From assembly GCA_937982505.1 (NCBI GenBank), contig CALJLV010000165.1, positions 1-46,864 on the forward strand: DNA of 46,864 nt, in the 5' to 3' direction. Position numbers and translations under genes: made by a program. This DNA is from an uncultured Desulfobacteraceae bacterium. GTDB taxonomy: Bacteria; Desulfobacterota; Desulfobacteria; Desulfobacterales; UBA2174. Positions 27,862-36,479 of the stretch are shown here, piece after piece (the first letter of the stretch is position 1; each line of letters starts with the position of its first letter). Under the pieces are notes generated by a model. The model was given only the letters and a program-made list of their open reading frames with translations, was not told the origin of the DNA and made no database searches.

Positions 27862-28935
27862 TCAAACGGTCCGGGAAATCCTGGCAAGGGTGCCCGGGCG
27901 CACCCCGCCGATGAGCATCGATACCCATCCGATGAGGATGGGCGGCAGGATCTGCACCCCATGGTTGACCAGGGTAAAGGCCAGGGCCGGACCGGGTTCG
28001 ATGCCGAAAAGAGACAGGGCAAAGACGCCGCCGGCTTCCCACAGCCCCCACCATCCCGGCACCGAGGGCAAAGCGATGCAAAAACAGATGACTGCCATGA
28101 CGGCCGTCATTTGCGCCAGGCGCAGTTCGAGTTCCGGAAAGCCGAGGGCCAGAACCTGAAAAGAAATCGCTGTCAGCAGCCAAATGAGGATCGACAGCCC
28201 CGCTGCTGCCAAAAGGCGCCAGGGGTGGCGTCCCAGGGCGAGGCCGGCCGCCAGATGCTCCAGGCCGGCGCGGAAGGGCAGGAGGATACGGGCTTCGATC
28301 CAACGGCGTTGCGGGGGGGAAAGCCAGGGGATGGCATCCGCCATCCCACCGAGGAACTGGACGGCAAGGCGGCGCATCTTTGCCGAACAGAGGCCCCCCG
28401 CCGCCGCCAGGATCACAAGGGCAGCCCCCAGTGTGGCCCGGGCGGCGGTCAGAACCGCATCGCCGTCCAGGCGGTAGCCGCCGAAACTGGCCGGCTTTCC
28501 CTGGTTCAGGTCCACATCCGCCAGGACCCAGGCGAAAAGGGCCAGCAGGCTCAACAGGTCCAGGATGCGTTCGGTCATCACGCTGCCCAGGCCGGTGGCG
28601 AAGGCGATCCGGTGCCGCTGTCGCAACAGCGCCGGGCGGGCCAGTTCACCGATTCGCCCCGGCAGGATACCGTTGAGCATGAGAGCGATCATCAGCGGGT
28701 GAAAGGCCTGGCGGAACCCGATCCGATGAGTGAGCCCCAGGAGGATCTGCCAGCGCCAGGTCCTGGCGGCCAGCACGACCCCCACCAGCAGCAGGGAGAG
28801 GCCCAGATAGCGGTAGTCGACCTGGTCCAGGTAGCGCCACAGGGCCTCCAGGGGGACGTTGCGGAAGGCCAGGTAAAGGGCCCCTGCGGACACGGCCAGG
28901 CCCACCCCCAGGGACCAGCGGACGGAAGACGGCAT
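27862..28935 (-). CDS. Lysylphosphatidylglycerol synthase TM-region / flippase-like membrane protein (UPF0104)
   Basis: This is a 357-residue integral membrane protein with about eight hydrophobic helices. Family blocks are WRWQILLG near the N-terminus, the LNGILPGRIGELARPALLRQR motif and the late PSVPGWWGLWEAGG motif. The MprF-like transmembrane family is associated with lipid or polyprenyl-linked glycan flipping; the substrate here is unknown. The catalytic aminoacyl-transferase domain of MprF is absent. ATG 28935 lies five bases after the ribF stop region without a clear ribosome-binding site, so translational coupling to ribF is likely. Confidence 0.85.
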   Translation of the reverse strand: MPSSVRWSLGVGLAVSAGALYLAFRNVPLEALWRYLDQVDYRYLGLSLLLVGVVLAARTWRWQILLGLTHRIGFRQAFHPLMIALMLNGILPGRIGELARPALLRQRHRIAFATGLGSVMTERILDLLSLLALFAWVLADVDLNQGKPASFGGYRLDGDAVLTAARATLGAALVILAAAGGLCSAKMRRLAVQFLGGMADAIPWLSPPQRRWIEARILLPFRAGLEHLAAGLALGRHPWRLLAAAGLSILIWLLTAISFQVLALGFPELELRLAQMTAVMAVICFCIALPSVPGWWGLWEAGGVFALSLFGIEPGPALAFTLVNHGVQILPPILIGWVSMLIGGVRPGTLARISRTV

Positions 28936-28939
28936 CGGA

Positions 28940-29884
28940 TCAGGGGAGGACCGAGGCCAGGATCCGTCGTGCCACCTGGACGTCCCGGTGAATCTGGTCC
29001 GACAGGTCCTTGAGGCTGGCAAAGCGGATTTCGTCTCGGATGCGGTCGATGAAGTTCACCCGGATGGGGTGGCCGTAAAGATCCCCCTTGAAATCGATGA
29101 GGTGCACTTCCACCGTGAAGATGTGGTCATCGAAGGTGGGGCTGTAGCCGATGTTGGCCACGCCCGGGTACGGGATTCCGGCCAGCTGGACGGTCACCGC
29201 ATAGACCCCGGTGGGCGGGCACAGTTCGTCCTGAAGGGTGATGTTGGCGGTGGGAAATCCCAGCAGGGCGCCGCCGCGGCGCCGCCCAACCCCAACCGTG
29301 CCGCGGATCTGGTAATGGCGGCCGAGCATCTTTTGGGCTTCGGCCATCTTTCCGGCCTGCACCAGCTCGCGAATCCGGGTCGAAGAGATTCGATCGCTGG
29401 CGGTGCTGGGAACGCGGATCCAGTCGGCCACCAGGACCTCGTAGCCCAATCGCGGCGCCATCTGGCGCAGGAGGGCGATATCGCCCTCGCGGTTGCGGCC
29501 GAAGGTGTAGTCCTGGCCCACCACGATGGCCCGCATGCCGATGCGCTGCACCAAAAGGTCGGAAATGAAGCGCGGCGCCGGGATGGCGGCAAATTCAAGA
29601 TTGAATGGCACCCCGATGAGCACGTCGATCCCGGCGGAGGCGATCAGTTCCACCTTCTGCTCGTAGATGGTGATCAGGGGAGGGCGGGCCTCGGGCCTGA
29701 CCACCCGCAGGGGATGGGGGTTGAAGGTCATGGCCACCGACGTGCCGCCCAGGGCATCGGCAAGTTCGATCACCTCATGGAAAAGCGCCTGGTGGCCGAT
29801 GTGCACGCCGTCGAAATTCCCGATCGTGAGGACGGCGTTATGAAAGGGTTCATCAATTTTTTCAAGGTCTTCGATAAGTCGCAT
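28940..29884 (-). CDS. ribF: Bifunctional riboflavin kinase / FMN adenylyltransferase
   Basis: RibF makes FMN and FAD from riboflavin. The 314 residues comprise an N-terminal adenylyltransferase domain with TIGNFDGVHIGHQ (HxGH motif), FNPHPLRVV and VVGQDYTFGRNREGD, then the ISSTRIRELVQAG block. The C-terminal kinase domain has the GRRRGGALLGFPTANI motif and the ANIGYSPTF block. ATG 29884 gives the usual family length. A GTG seven codons upstream is in frame but has no ribosome-binding site. Confidence 0.95.
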   Translation of the reverse strand: MRLIEDLEKIDEPFHNAVLTIGNFDGVHIGHQALFHEVIELADALGGTSVAMTFNPHPLRVVRPEARPPLITIYEQKVELIASAGIDVLIGVPFNLEFAAIPAPRFISDLLVQRIGMRAIVVGQDYTFGRNREGDIALLRQMAPRLGYEVLVADWIRVPSTASDRISSTRIRELVQAGKMAEAQKMLGRHYQIRGTVGVGRRRGGALLGFPTANITLQDELCPPTGVYAVTVQLAGIPYPGVANIGYSPTFDDHIFTVEVHLIDFKGDLYGHPIRVNFIDRIRDEIRFASLKDLSDQIHRDVQVARRILASVLP

Positions 29885-29924
29885 GTCACCATTCAGAAAA
29901 ATCACCGGGACGGCGGAAATTCAC

Positions 29925-29952
29925 TTGACAGCAAAGTTAAAAAAAATTAAAT
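29925..29952 (+). promoter_or_regulatory. Putative sigma-70 promoter of tRNA-Leu
   Basis: A consensus TTGACA (29925-29930) is followed after 16 bases by TTAAAT (29947-29952, 4 of 6 matches to the -10). It lies in an unusually AT-rich stretch between divergent ribF and the tRNA. Predicted start is about 29959, roughly 57 bases ahead of the mature tRNA. Confidence 0.55.
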
Positions 29953-29953
29953 A

Positions 29954-30004
29954 GAGCAACCTTTGCACGAAATCAATCCTTTTCTCAACGCGCAAAGGTT
30001 GTTC
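29954..30004. repeat. Inverted repeat between the tRNA promoter and tRNA-Leu
   Basis: GAGCAACCTTTGC (29954-29966) and GCAAAGGTTGTTC (29992-30004) are complementary over 13 positions with one G-T pair. They are separated by 25 bases and followed by TTTTC. It lies within the predicted leader of the tRNA transcript. It could be a leader hairpin for processing, or an attenuation or protein-binding site; the sequence alone does not decide. Confidence 0.65.
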
Positions 30005-30015
30005 TTTTCAGACGT

Positions 30016-30102
30016 GCCGAAGTGGCGGAACTGGTAGACGCGCTAGGTTCAGGGTCTAGTTGACGTACGTCAGTGGGAGTTCGAGTCTCCCCTTCGGCAC
30101 CA
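30016..30102 (+). tRNA. tRNA-Leu (anticodon CAG)
   Basis: This is a class II tRNA with complete cloverleaf. The acceptor stem GCCGAAG pairs with CTTCGGC, and the D-arm GCG/CGC carries the GGTAGA loop. The anticodon loop TTCAGGG has CAG at 30050-30052. A long variable arm (TGACG/CGTCA) and the T-arm GGGAG/CTCCC with TTCGAGT follow. Discriminator A is at 30099 and CCA is encoded at 30100-30102. The long variable arm and A73 fit leucine. Confidence 0.97.
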
Positions 30103-30111
30103 CACGCTGAC

Positions 30112-30145
30112 AAAAGCCGCAACTCCAGTGAGTTGCGGCTTTTTT
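30112..30145 (+). terminator. Rho-independent terminator after tRNA-Leu
   Basis: A perfect ten-base stem (GCCGCAACTC, 30116-30125, with GAGTTGCGGC, 30130-30139) encloses a CAGT loop. It is preceded by AAAA and followed by six T. It ends the tRNA transcript ten bases after the CCA. The leading A-run makes it potentially active in both directions. Confidence 0.93.
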
Positions 30146-30184
30146 GTTCACCGGGCCCGCCCCGCCCAGCGGCCGGAGGTGTCC

Positions 30185-31897
30185 ATGCGGCGCGAATCGC
30201 TGATTCGAGCGGCCCAGGGCCACGTTCCCTGCGACCTGCTGCTGGCCAATGCCAGAATCGTCAATGTCTTCGACGGAACCATCCGTGTGGGCAGCATCGC
30301 CGTCTGCGACGGGACCATCGCCGCCCTGGAGGGGCGTCCGGCCCGGCGGACGGTGGATCTGGAGGGCCGCTGGGTGGCGCCCGGCTTCATCGACGCCCAC
30401 GTGCACATCGAAAGTGCCATGACCGTGCCAGCCCAGTTCGCCCGGGCCGTACTGCCCCGCGGCACCACCACGGTGGTGGCGGATCCCCACGAAATCGCCA
30501 ACGTCCTGGGGCTGAGGGGGATCGACTACATGCTGGAGGCCACAGAGGGGCTCGACCTGCAGTTTCTCTTCGCCCTGTCCTCTTGCGTTCCCGCCACCAG
30601 CCTGGAAACCTCGGGCGCCCGCCTTTCCGCCGCCGACCTGGCCCCCTACTGGAGGCATCCACGCGTGGTGGCCCTGGCCGAGGTGATGAATTTTCCCGGC
30701 CTGCTGGCTGGCGACGGGGAAGTGCTGGCCAAGATCGAGGCCGCCGAGTCGCACCGCAAAGCGGTGGATGGGCATGCTCCGGGGCTTTCCGGGCCTGGTC
30801 TGGCGGCCTACGTGGGGGCCGGGATCGGCAGCGACCACGAATGCACCCGGGCGGACGAGGCTCGCGAAAAGCTGGCTGCCGGAATGCGCATCATGATCCG
30901 GGAGGGAACCGGGGCCAAGAATCTCGACGACCTTCTGCCTGTCGTGAACGACGCCAACTGGCACCGGATCATGTGGTGCACCGATGACCGCCATCCCCAC
31001 GACCTGATGGCCGAGGGCCACATCGACAGCATGGTCCGCCGGGCCGTGGCCCGGGGTCTCGACCCGGTGCGGGCCATTCAGATGGCCACCCTCACCGCCG
31101 CCGAGTATTTCGGTTTGCGCCGTTGCGGGGCCGTTGCCCCCGGGCGGCGGGCGGATCTGGTGGTCCTGGATGCCCTCGAACAGGTCAGCATCCATTCGGT
31201 CTGGGCCGGCGGCCGGCAGGTGTCCGCCCACGGCCAGATCCGTGCCGTCCGAAAGGAGACCGCTGCCGAGGCGCCCACCGTCATGCGCCTGGATCCCGGA
31301 GCCTTGGATTTGAGTGTCCCGGCCGGCGGCAAAGAGATCCGGGTCATCCAACTAATACCCGATCAGATCATTACCGGTCACGGTCGAACCGCGGCTTGCG
31401 TCCAGGATGGCCTGGCCGTCTCGGACCCGTCCCGCGATCTGCTCAAGCTGGTGGTGGTCGACCGCTACAGCGGAAGCGGCCGAACCGGTATCGCTTTCGT
31501 GCGCGGTTTCGGCCTGCGTCGCGGTGCCCTGGCTTCCAGCGTGGCCCACGACGCGCACAACATTATCGCCGTGGGCGTCACGGATGCCGATCTAAAGACC
31601 GCTGTGGCCGGGGTTGCGGAGATGGGGGGCGGATTGGCGGCCGCCGTGGATGGCCGGATCCGGCGTCGACTGCCCCTGCCGGTGGCCGGACTGATGAGCA
31701 CGGCTCCGCTGGATGCGGTCTGCAGGGATCTGGAGCGGCTCAACCGCATCCAGCGCGAGTTGGGCGGGCGGTTGCGCGATCCCTTCCTGACCCTGTCCTT
31801 TCTGGCCCTGCCGGTGATTCCCGAACTCAAGCTCACCGACCGGGGACTGGTGGACGTGAATCGCTTCCAGCCAGTGCCGCTTTTTACCGAGTCTTAA
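30185..31897 (+). CDS. ade: Adenine deaminase
   Basis: This enzyme deaminates adenine to hypoxanthine in purine salvage. The 570 residues form an amidohydrolase with APGFIDAHVHIESAM (metal-binding HxH), VVADPHEIANVLG, the DGHAPGLSG block, GIGSDHECT and the MWCTDDRHPHDL metal site. A C-terminal domain contains the family SVAHDAHNIIAVG motif. ATG 30185 has a GGAGGT upstream; the longer open frame runs into the terminator. It begins 40 bases after the tRNA terminator, so it needs its own promoter or read-through. Confidence 0.94.
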   Translation: MRRESLIRAAQGHVPCDLLLANARIVNVFDGTIRVGSIAVCDGTIAALEGRPARRTVDLEGRWVAPGFIDAHVHIESAMTVPAQFARAVLPRGTTTVVADPHEIANVLGLRGIDYMLEATEGLDLQFLFALSSCVPATSLETSGARLSAADLAPYWRHPRVVALAEVMNFPGLLAGDGEVLAKIEAAESHRKAVDGHAPGLSGPGLAAYVGAGIGSDHECTRADEAREKLAAGMRIMIREGTGAKNLDDLLPVVNDANWHRIMWCTDDRHPHDLMAEGHIDSMVRRAVARGLDPVRAIQMATLTAAEYFGLRRCGAVAPGRRADLVVLDALEQVSIHSVWAGGRQVSAHGQIRAVRKETAAEAPTVMRLDPGALDLSVPAGGKEIRVIQLIPDQIITGHGRTAACVQDGLAVSDPSRDLLKLVVVDRYSGSGRTGIAFVRGFGLRRGALASSVAHDAHNIIAVGVTDADLKTAVAGVAEMGGGLAAAVDGRIRRRLPLPVAGLMSTAPLDAVCRDLERLNRIQRELGGRLRDPFLTLSFLALPVIPELKLTDRGLVDVNRFQPVPLFTES

Positions 31898-31901
31898 GCG
31901 G

Positions 31902-32594
31902 CTACCTGAACAGGTTGTAGCGCAGGATGCAGTAGACCGCCTGGAGGCCGTCCTTCCAGCCGATTTTTTTCCCCTCGTCGTAGGATCTGCCGTAGTAGGA
32001 AATCCCCACCTCGTAGACCCGGCATTTCATCCGGGCGATCTTGGCGGTCAGTTCCGGCTCGAAGCCGAAGCGGTTCTGGCGGATCTGGATCGACTTGATC
32101 ACTTCGGTGCGAAAGACCTTGTAGCAGGTCTCCATGTCGCTCAGGTTGAGGTTGGTGAGGATGTTGGAGAGCAGGGTCAGCGCCCGGTTGCCCGCATAAT
32201 GCCAGAAGAGGTGGACGCGGTGGGGGCCCTCGCCGGTAAAGCGCGACCCGTAGACCACATCGGCCTTGCCGTCCCGGATGGGGCCGATCAGCTTGGAATA
32301 TTCGGCCGGGTCGTACTCGAGATCCGCATCCTGGATGAGGACGATGTCTCCGGTGACCAGCGCAAGCCCGGAGCGGATGGCCGCCCCCTTGCCCCGGTTG
32401 CGTTCATGGTAGACCACCCGGTCGACGAGCCCTTGGATTTGATTGCGGATCAGTTCACGGGTCCCGTCGGTGGAACCGTCGTCCACCAGGATGATCTCCT
32501 TTTCGACCACCGGAGAGCGCTTCACCTTGTCGATGAGCCGCGCCAGGGTGGGGCGTTCGTTGTAGCAGGGGATGATGATGGAAAGACGTTGCAT
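31902..32594 (-). CDS. Family 2 glycosyltransferase (dolichol-phosphate-mannose synthase-like)
   Basis: This 230-residue cytoplasmic GT-A enzyme begins LSIIIPCYNERPTL. It has VDDGSTDGT, the GKGAAIRSGL block and the DADLEYDP metal motif, and a late QNRFGFEPELTAKI region. The type transfers a sugar from a nucleotide donor to polyprenyl phosphate or a glycan. It lacks C-terminal membrane helices. It converges on ade with a five-base gap. The gap of 185 bases from the rubrerythrin gene suggests it may be outside that operon. Confidence 0.88.
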   Translation of the reverse strand: MQRLSIIIPCYNERPTLARLIDKVKRSPVVEKEIILVDDGSTDGTRELIRNQIQGLVDRVVYHERNRGKGAAIRSGLALVTGDIVLIQDADLEYDPAEYSKLIGPIRDGKADVVYGSRFTGEGPHRVHLFWHYAGNRALTLLSNILTNLNLSDMETCYKVFRTEVIKSIQIRQNRFGFEPELTAKIARMKCRVYEVGISYYGRSYDEGKKIGWKDGLQAVYCILRYNLFR

Positions 32595-32779
32595 AAGGGT
32601 GAGGCGCGCCTCGCGCCGGATCCGCAGTCCGGAGGATCGCCGGCGGCTGAAGAGAATACGGGAACGGGCGACCGGGGGGGCCGGGCGGTGCCTTCAACCC
32701 GCCGGATGCCCGGCGCCCATCTTTGGCCGGCGCCAGGTCCTCGCCGGCCTCTCAGCTTGAAGGCGGCAAGGTTTTCGGT

Positions 32780-33310
32780 TCAGCCTCCGTCCAGACCGTG
32801 CTTTTCCATGCGCTGGAACCACCCTTCGGGATCCTTGAAATACTCGTAGGTGTCTTCCAGCGAAAGGCGGTGCTCGCGTTCGATGCTTTCCAGCATCCCG
32901 TAGAATTCCTTTTCCACCGGGTCGTCGGCCGCTTCCCGCAGCCGACCGTAATGGGCCTCACCCTTGCGCTCGAATTCGATGGCGATCTGGACGGCCTCCA
33001 TGTCGCTGGTGCGCTTTTCCGGGGTCTGGGCCACGGCTTCGACCACCGCACTGAGCACGTCGCGCACCCGGGTTCCCTTGACGGTCAGGGGAAGGGTCTC
33101 GGGCCAACGTCCGCCTTCCTGGAGCTTCTGGTGCAGGGCCTGGATGCGCTGGTAGTGCTCCGCTTCGTCGGCCGCCAGGGTCTGGAACATCTGCTTGCCC
33201 AGCGGATCAGTGGTCCGTTCGGCATGTTTCAGATAGAAGGCGGCTTCCTGCTTTTCGTTGTTCAGGGCCACCTCGAGGGCTTGGATGCGCGCTTCGGTCG
33301 TGGCAGTCAT
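32780..33310 (-). CDS. Rubrerythrin/ferritin-like diiron protein
   Basis: This 176-residue protein has two ExxH-type helical pairs. Glutamate-rich helices EKQEAAFYLKHAE and ADEAEHYQRI form the first half. EFERKGEAHYGRL and ESIEREHRLSLEDTYEYF form the second, giving the four-helix diiron bundle. No rubredoxin domain is attached, unlike classical rubrerythrin. Such proteins reduce peroxide or store iron in anaerobes. It starts 29 bases after the NuoG-like gene in the same direction, so it is probably the last gene of the por-nuo operon, where it may protect oxygen-sensitive Fe-S enzymes. Confidence 0.85.
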   Translation of the reverse strand: MTATTEARIQALEVALNNEKQEAAFYLKHAERTTDPLGKQMFQTLAADEAEHYQRIQALHQKLQEGGRWPETLPLTVKGTRVRDVLSAVVEAVAQTPEKRTSDMEAVQIAIEFERKGEAHYGRLREAADDPVEKEFYGMLESIEREHRLSLEDTYEYFKDPEGWFQRMEKHGLDGG

Positions 33311-33339
33311 GGGCTGATCCTTTCTTGAGCCGTCACGGC

Positions 33340-34056
33340 CTACCGGCAATGGACGCAGGTCTGGGTGAAGTGTTCCAGGGGCAGACCCGTGACCCGGCTG
33401 AAATGCGCCAACTGGCGCATCGGCGCGAAGTAGCGGCCGCATTTTTCACACCTGGCCAGTTCGAAATTGGTCTTCCAGATGGTGCGCACCCCGTTTTCTT
33501 CCTTGAACGGGATCACGTCCACCGGGCATACCTGAGCGCAGGAGCCGCAGGCGATGCAGTCGACAGGGGCCACGTTGAATGGCGTCGAGATGCGCCGATC
33601 CGTGCCGCGGCTCTCGAAGCCGATGGCCGAAACCCCCACCACCTCGCGGCAGACCCGCACGCACTGGCCGCAGAGGATGCACCCCTTGACCTCGACCTCG
33701 AAGCGGCTCTTATCCACCCCCAGGCGCTCGGCGATGGCCAGCAGGCGCGGGTGCTTGGGATTGCGGCTGAGCAGCAGCTCGATCACCAGCCGGCGCACGT
33801 TGTTGACCCGCTCGGTCTCGGTCCGGACCACCAGGCCTTCCTGGACCTCGTAGATGCACGAAGCCACCAGGCGGGTGCGCTTGCCATGGGTGATTTCCAC
33901 CATGCACAGACGGCAGGCGCCGTAGGGGGTCAGCTCCTGGTTGCTGCATAGGGCCGGGATATCGATATTGAGGCCGCGGGCCGCCTCCAGGATGGTGGTG
34001 CCGGCGGGCGCTTGCGCGGACCGGCCGTCTATTGTCAGCGTAACCATTTCCGACAT
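33340..34056 (-). CDS. NuoG/HoxU-like iron-sulfur subunit with C-terminal zinc-ribbon-like tail
   Basis: This 238-residue electron-transfer protein has an N-terminal plant-type [2Fe-2S] ferredoxin domain (1-~80) with CSNQELTPYGACRLC and a later SC. In NuoG, HoxU and HndD a His-Cys [4Fe-4S] segment follows, but here the region reads NPKHPRLLAIAERLG and lacks the three cysteines. Two ferredoxin clusters come next: CILCGQCVRVC and CIACGSCAQVCP. The tail has paired CxxC (CEKCG...CVHCR) like a small zinc ribbon. No H-cluster or molybdopterin domain is present. It lies 58 bases after the NuoF gene, with AGGGAG before ATG 34056. It probably conducts electrons between NuoF and ferredoxin or the 2-oxoacid oxidoreductase. 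Confidence 0.85.
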   Translation of the reverse strand: MSEMVTLTIDGRSAQAPAGTTILEAARGLNIDIPALCSNQELTPYGACRLCMVEITHGKRTRLVASCIYEVQEGLVVRTETERVNNVRRLVIELLLSRNPKHPRLLAIAERLGVDKSRFEVEVKGCILCGQCVRVCREVVGVSAIGFESRGTDRRISTPFNVAPVDCIACGSCAQVCPVDVIPFKEENGVRTIWKTNFELARCEKCGRYFAPMRQLAHFSRVTGLPLEHFTQTCVHCR

Positions 34057-34114
34057 CTCGTTCTCCCTTGGTGGAACCGGAATCCGTTCGGACAGCGGTT
34101 CGGCTGGCTGCCTG

Positions 34115-35971
34115 TCAGGCGATCTTGATCGCGTCGAATTTGCACGCCTCGAAACAGGCCCCGCATTTGATGCACTTTGCGGCATCGATGGTATGGACTT
34201 CCTTCTTCTTGCCGGTGGCCGCCTCGGTGGGACAGACCCGGGCGCAGGCCCGACACCCGGTGCAGGCCTCGGGATCCACGGAGAAGGTGATCAAGGCCTT
34301 GCAGACCCCGGCCGGGCATTTCTTGTCCTTGATATGGGCTTCGTATTCGTCGCGGAAATAGCGGATGGTGGTCAGCACCGGGTTGGGGGCCGAGCCGCCC
34401 AGAGCGCACAGGGACCCGTCGGCGATGGCCTGGCCCATCCATTGGAGGGTGTCGAGGTCCTCCATTCGGCCTTCGCCCTGGCAGATGCGCTCGAGAATTT
34501 TACGCATCTGCAGGATTCCCTCGCGGCAGGGGGTGCACTTGCCGCAGGATTCACCTTCGAGAAAGGCCAGAAAATACTTGGCCACATCCACCATGCAGTT
34601 GCGATCGTCCATGACGATCATGCCGCCCGAGCCCATCATCGACCCGAGCTTGGTCAGCTCGTCGAAGTCCACCGGGCTGTCGAGGTGGGCTTCGGGGATG
34701 CACCCGCCCGAGGGGCCCCCGGTCTGGACGGCCTTGAATTTGCGGCCCTTGGGAATCCCGCCGCCGATATCATAGACGATCTCGCGCAGGGTGATCCCCA
34801 TTGGCACTTCCACCAGACCGGTATTGTTGATCTTGCCCACCAGGGAAAAGATCTTGGTCCCCTTGCTGTTTTCCGTGCCGATGCCGGCGTACCAGTCCGC
34901 GCCCTTGTCGATGATCAGCGGCACATTGGCCCAGGTTTCGACGTTATTCAGACAGGTCGGCTTGTCGTAGAGCCCCTTGTCGGTGGCATGCACGTATTTG
35001 GCGCGCGGCTCGCCGGCCCGCCCCTCGATGGAGGCGAACAGGGCCGAGGACTCGCCGCAGACGAAGGCGCCCCCGCCGCGGTTGATCAGGATGTCGAAGG
35101 AAAATCCGCTGCCGAGGATGTTCTCGCCCACAAGCCCGAGGTCGCGCGCCTGTTCGATGGCCAGGGTGATGTTCTTTACCGCCAGGGGATACTCGTTGCG
35201 CACATAGATATAGCCATGGCTGGAGCCGATGGCATAGGCCCCGATGATCATCCCCTCTAAGACCGAGTGGGGGTTGCCTTCCAGGAGGCTGCGGTCCATG
35301 TAAGCGCCCGGGTCGCCCTCGTCCGCATTGCAAATCACGTATTTGGGATCGCCCTCGGCCTTGCGCGTGGCATCCCACTTCCAGCCGGTGGGAAACCCGC
35401 CGCCGCCGCGGCCGCGCAACTTCGCGGTGATGACCGCATCGATCACCGCCTGGGGCGCCATGCCGCCGATGGCCTTGGCCAAGGCGCTGTAGCCGCCGAT
35501 GGCCAGGTAGTCCTCGATGCTGGTCGGTTCGATCAGGCCGTTGCTGCCAAAGACCAGGCGCATCTGGCGGCCGTAGAAGGGGACCTCGTGTTCATGCACG
35601 ATGCGCTGTTTGGTGACCGGGTCCTTGTAGAGCAGCCGCTCGATGACCTCCTGGCCCAGGACCGTCTTTTCGATGATCTCGGGCACGTCGTCGATGCCGA
35701 TGCGCTGGTAGAAGATGCGGTCGGGGTGAATCACCACCATGGGGCCCTTCTCGCAGAAGCCGTGACAGCCGGTGGTGCGGAAGGCGACCTGCCCCTCGAG
35801 GCCCCGCGCCTGGATCTCTTCGCGGAACCGGTCGACGATCTTCTGGGTCCCGTAAGCCATGCAGCCGGTGCCGGCGCAGATGGCGATGCAGGGCTGCGCC
35901 GGGTCGATGCGGCCTTTGAGTTCGGACTGTAAACGGGTCAACTCCGCAGGAGACTCAATCTTCTTCTTCAT
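34115..35971 (-). CDS. NuoF/HndC-type NAD(H)-binding flavoprotein with extra Fe-S domains
   Basis: This 618-residue subunit has, in order, an N-terminal thioredoxin-like [2Fe-2S] domain (cysteines in AGTGCMAYG and TTGCHGFCEKGP) and the FMN/NAD(H) domain (GRGGGGFPTGWKW, CNADEGDPGAYMDR). The NuoF [4Fe-4S] site follows (ESCGKCTPCREG and DGSLCALGG). A C-terminal extension has CPAGVC plus two ferredoxin clusters (CTGCRACARVCP and CIKCGACFEAC). These added domains occur in the HydB/HndC-type subunits of bifurcating hydrogenases and are not in NuoF of respiratory complex I. It overlaps the nuoE-like gene by 17 bases. No hydrogenase catalytic subunit is in the operon. Confidence 0.92.
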   Translation of the reverse strand: MKKKIESPAELTRLQSELKGRIDPAQPCIAICAGTGCMAYGTQKIVDRFREEIQARGLEGQVAFRTTGCHGFCEKGPMVVIHPDRIFYQRIGIDDVPEIIEKTVLGQEVIERLLYKDPVTKQRIVHEHEVPFYGRQMRLVFGSNGLIEPTSIEDYLAIGGYSALAKAIGGMAPQAVIDAVITAKLRGRGGGGFPTGWKWDATRKAEGDPKYVICNADEGDPGAYMDRSLLEGNPHSVLEGMIIGAYAIGSSHGYIYVRNEYPLAVKNITLAIEQARDLGLVGENILGSGFSFDILINRGGGAFVCGESSALFASIEGRAGEPRAKYVHATDKGLYDKPTCLNNVETWANVPLIIDKGADWYAGIGTENSKGTKIFSLVGKINNTGLVEVPMGITLREIVYDIGGGIPKGRKFKAVQTGGPSGGCIPEAHLDSPVDFDELTKLGSMMGSGGMIVMDDRNCMVDVAKYFLAFLEGESCGKCTPCREGILQMRKILERICQGEGRMEDLDTLQWMGQAIADGSLCALGGSAPNPVLTTIRYFRDEYEAHIKDKKCPAGVCKALITFSVDPEACTGCRACARVCPTEAATGKKKEVHTIDAAKCIKCGACFEACKFDAIKIA

Positions 35972-36434
35972 CGCTGACTACCTTTTTCCCCAGCTTGTTG
36001 AGGATTTTGTTGGCCTTGGCCAGGGTCATCTGTCCGTGATACTCCTCGTCCACCACCAGAACCGGCCCCAGGGCGCAGGCGCCCAGGCAGTTGACCGTCT
36101 CGAAGGTGAATTCCAGGTCCGCGGTGGTTTCGCCGGCCTTGATCTCCAGGACCCGCTCGATGCCGTCGCCGATCATGGCGGCGCCGCGCACGTGGCAGGC
36201 GGTTCCCACACAGAGGTGCATCTGATGGCGGCCGCGGGGGGTCAGGCTGAAGGCCTTGTAAAAAGTGGCGACCTCGAAAATCCGGCTGATGGGCACCTTG
36301 AGCTGTGTGCCGACTTCCTGGAGCGCTTCGCGCGGCAGGTAGTTGAACGCCTTCTGGACATCCTGCAGGATCGGGACCAGGAAACCCGGGTTGGATTGGT
36401 ACTTGCTGACGATCTCGGCGATTTTGGCTTCCAT
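35955..36434 (-). CDS. NuoE/HndA-type [2Fe-2S] thioredoxin-fold subunit
   Basis: This 159-residue subunit pairs with the NuoF-type flavoprotein. It has an N-terminal helical bundle (PILQDVQKAFNYLPREAL, the conserved VATFYKAF block) and the [2Fe-2S] site formed by CVGTACHVRGA and NCLGACALGPV. ATG 36434 was chosen because GAGG lies nine bases upstream; a GTG three codons earlier overlaps that site. It starts 45 bases after the porB stop. Its 3' end overlaps the nuoF start by 17 bases. Confidence 0.93.
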   Translation of the reverse strand: MEAKIAEIVSKYQSNPGFLVPILQDVQKAFNYLPREALQEVGTQLKVPISRIFEVATFYKAFSLTPRGRHQMHLCVGTACHVRGAAMIGDGIERVLEIKAGETTADLEFTFETVNCLGACALGPVLVVDEEYHGQMTLAKANKILNKLGKKVVSDEEED

Positions 36435-36479
36435 GCGTTGCACCCTCGGGGAAAATAGCGCCGGCGGCTTTGCTCCGGG

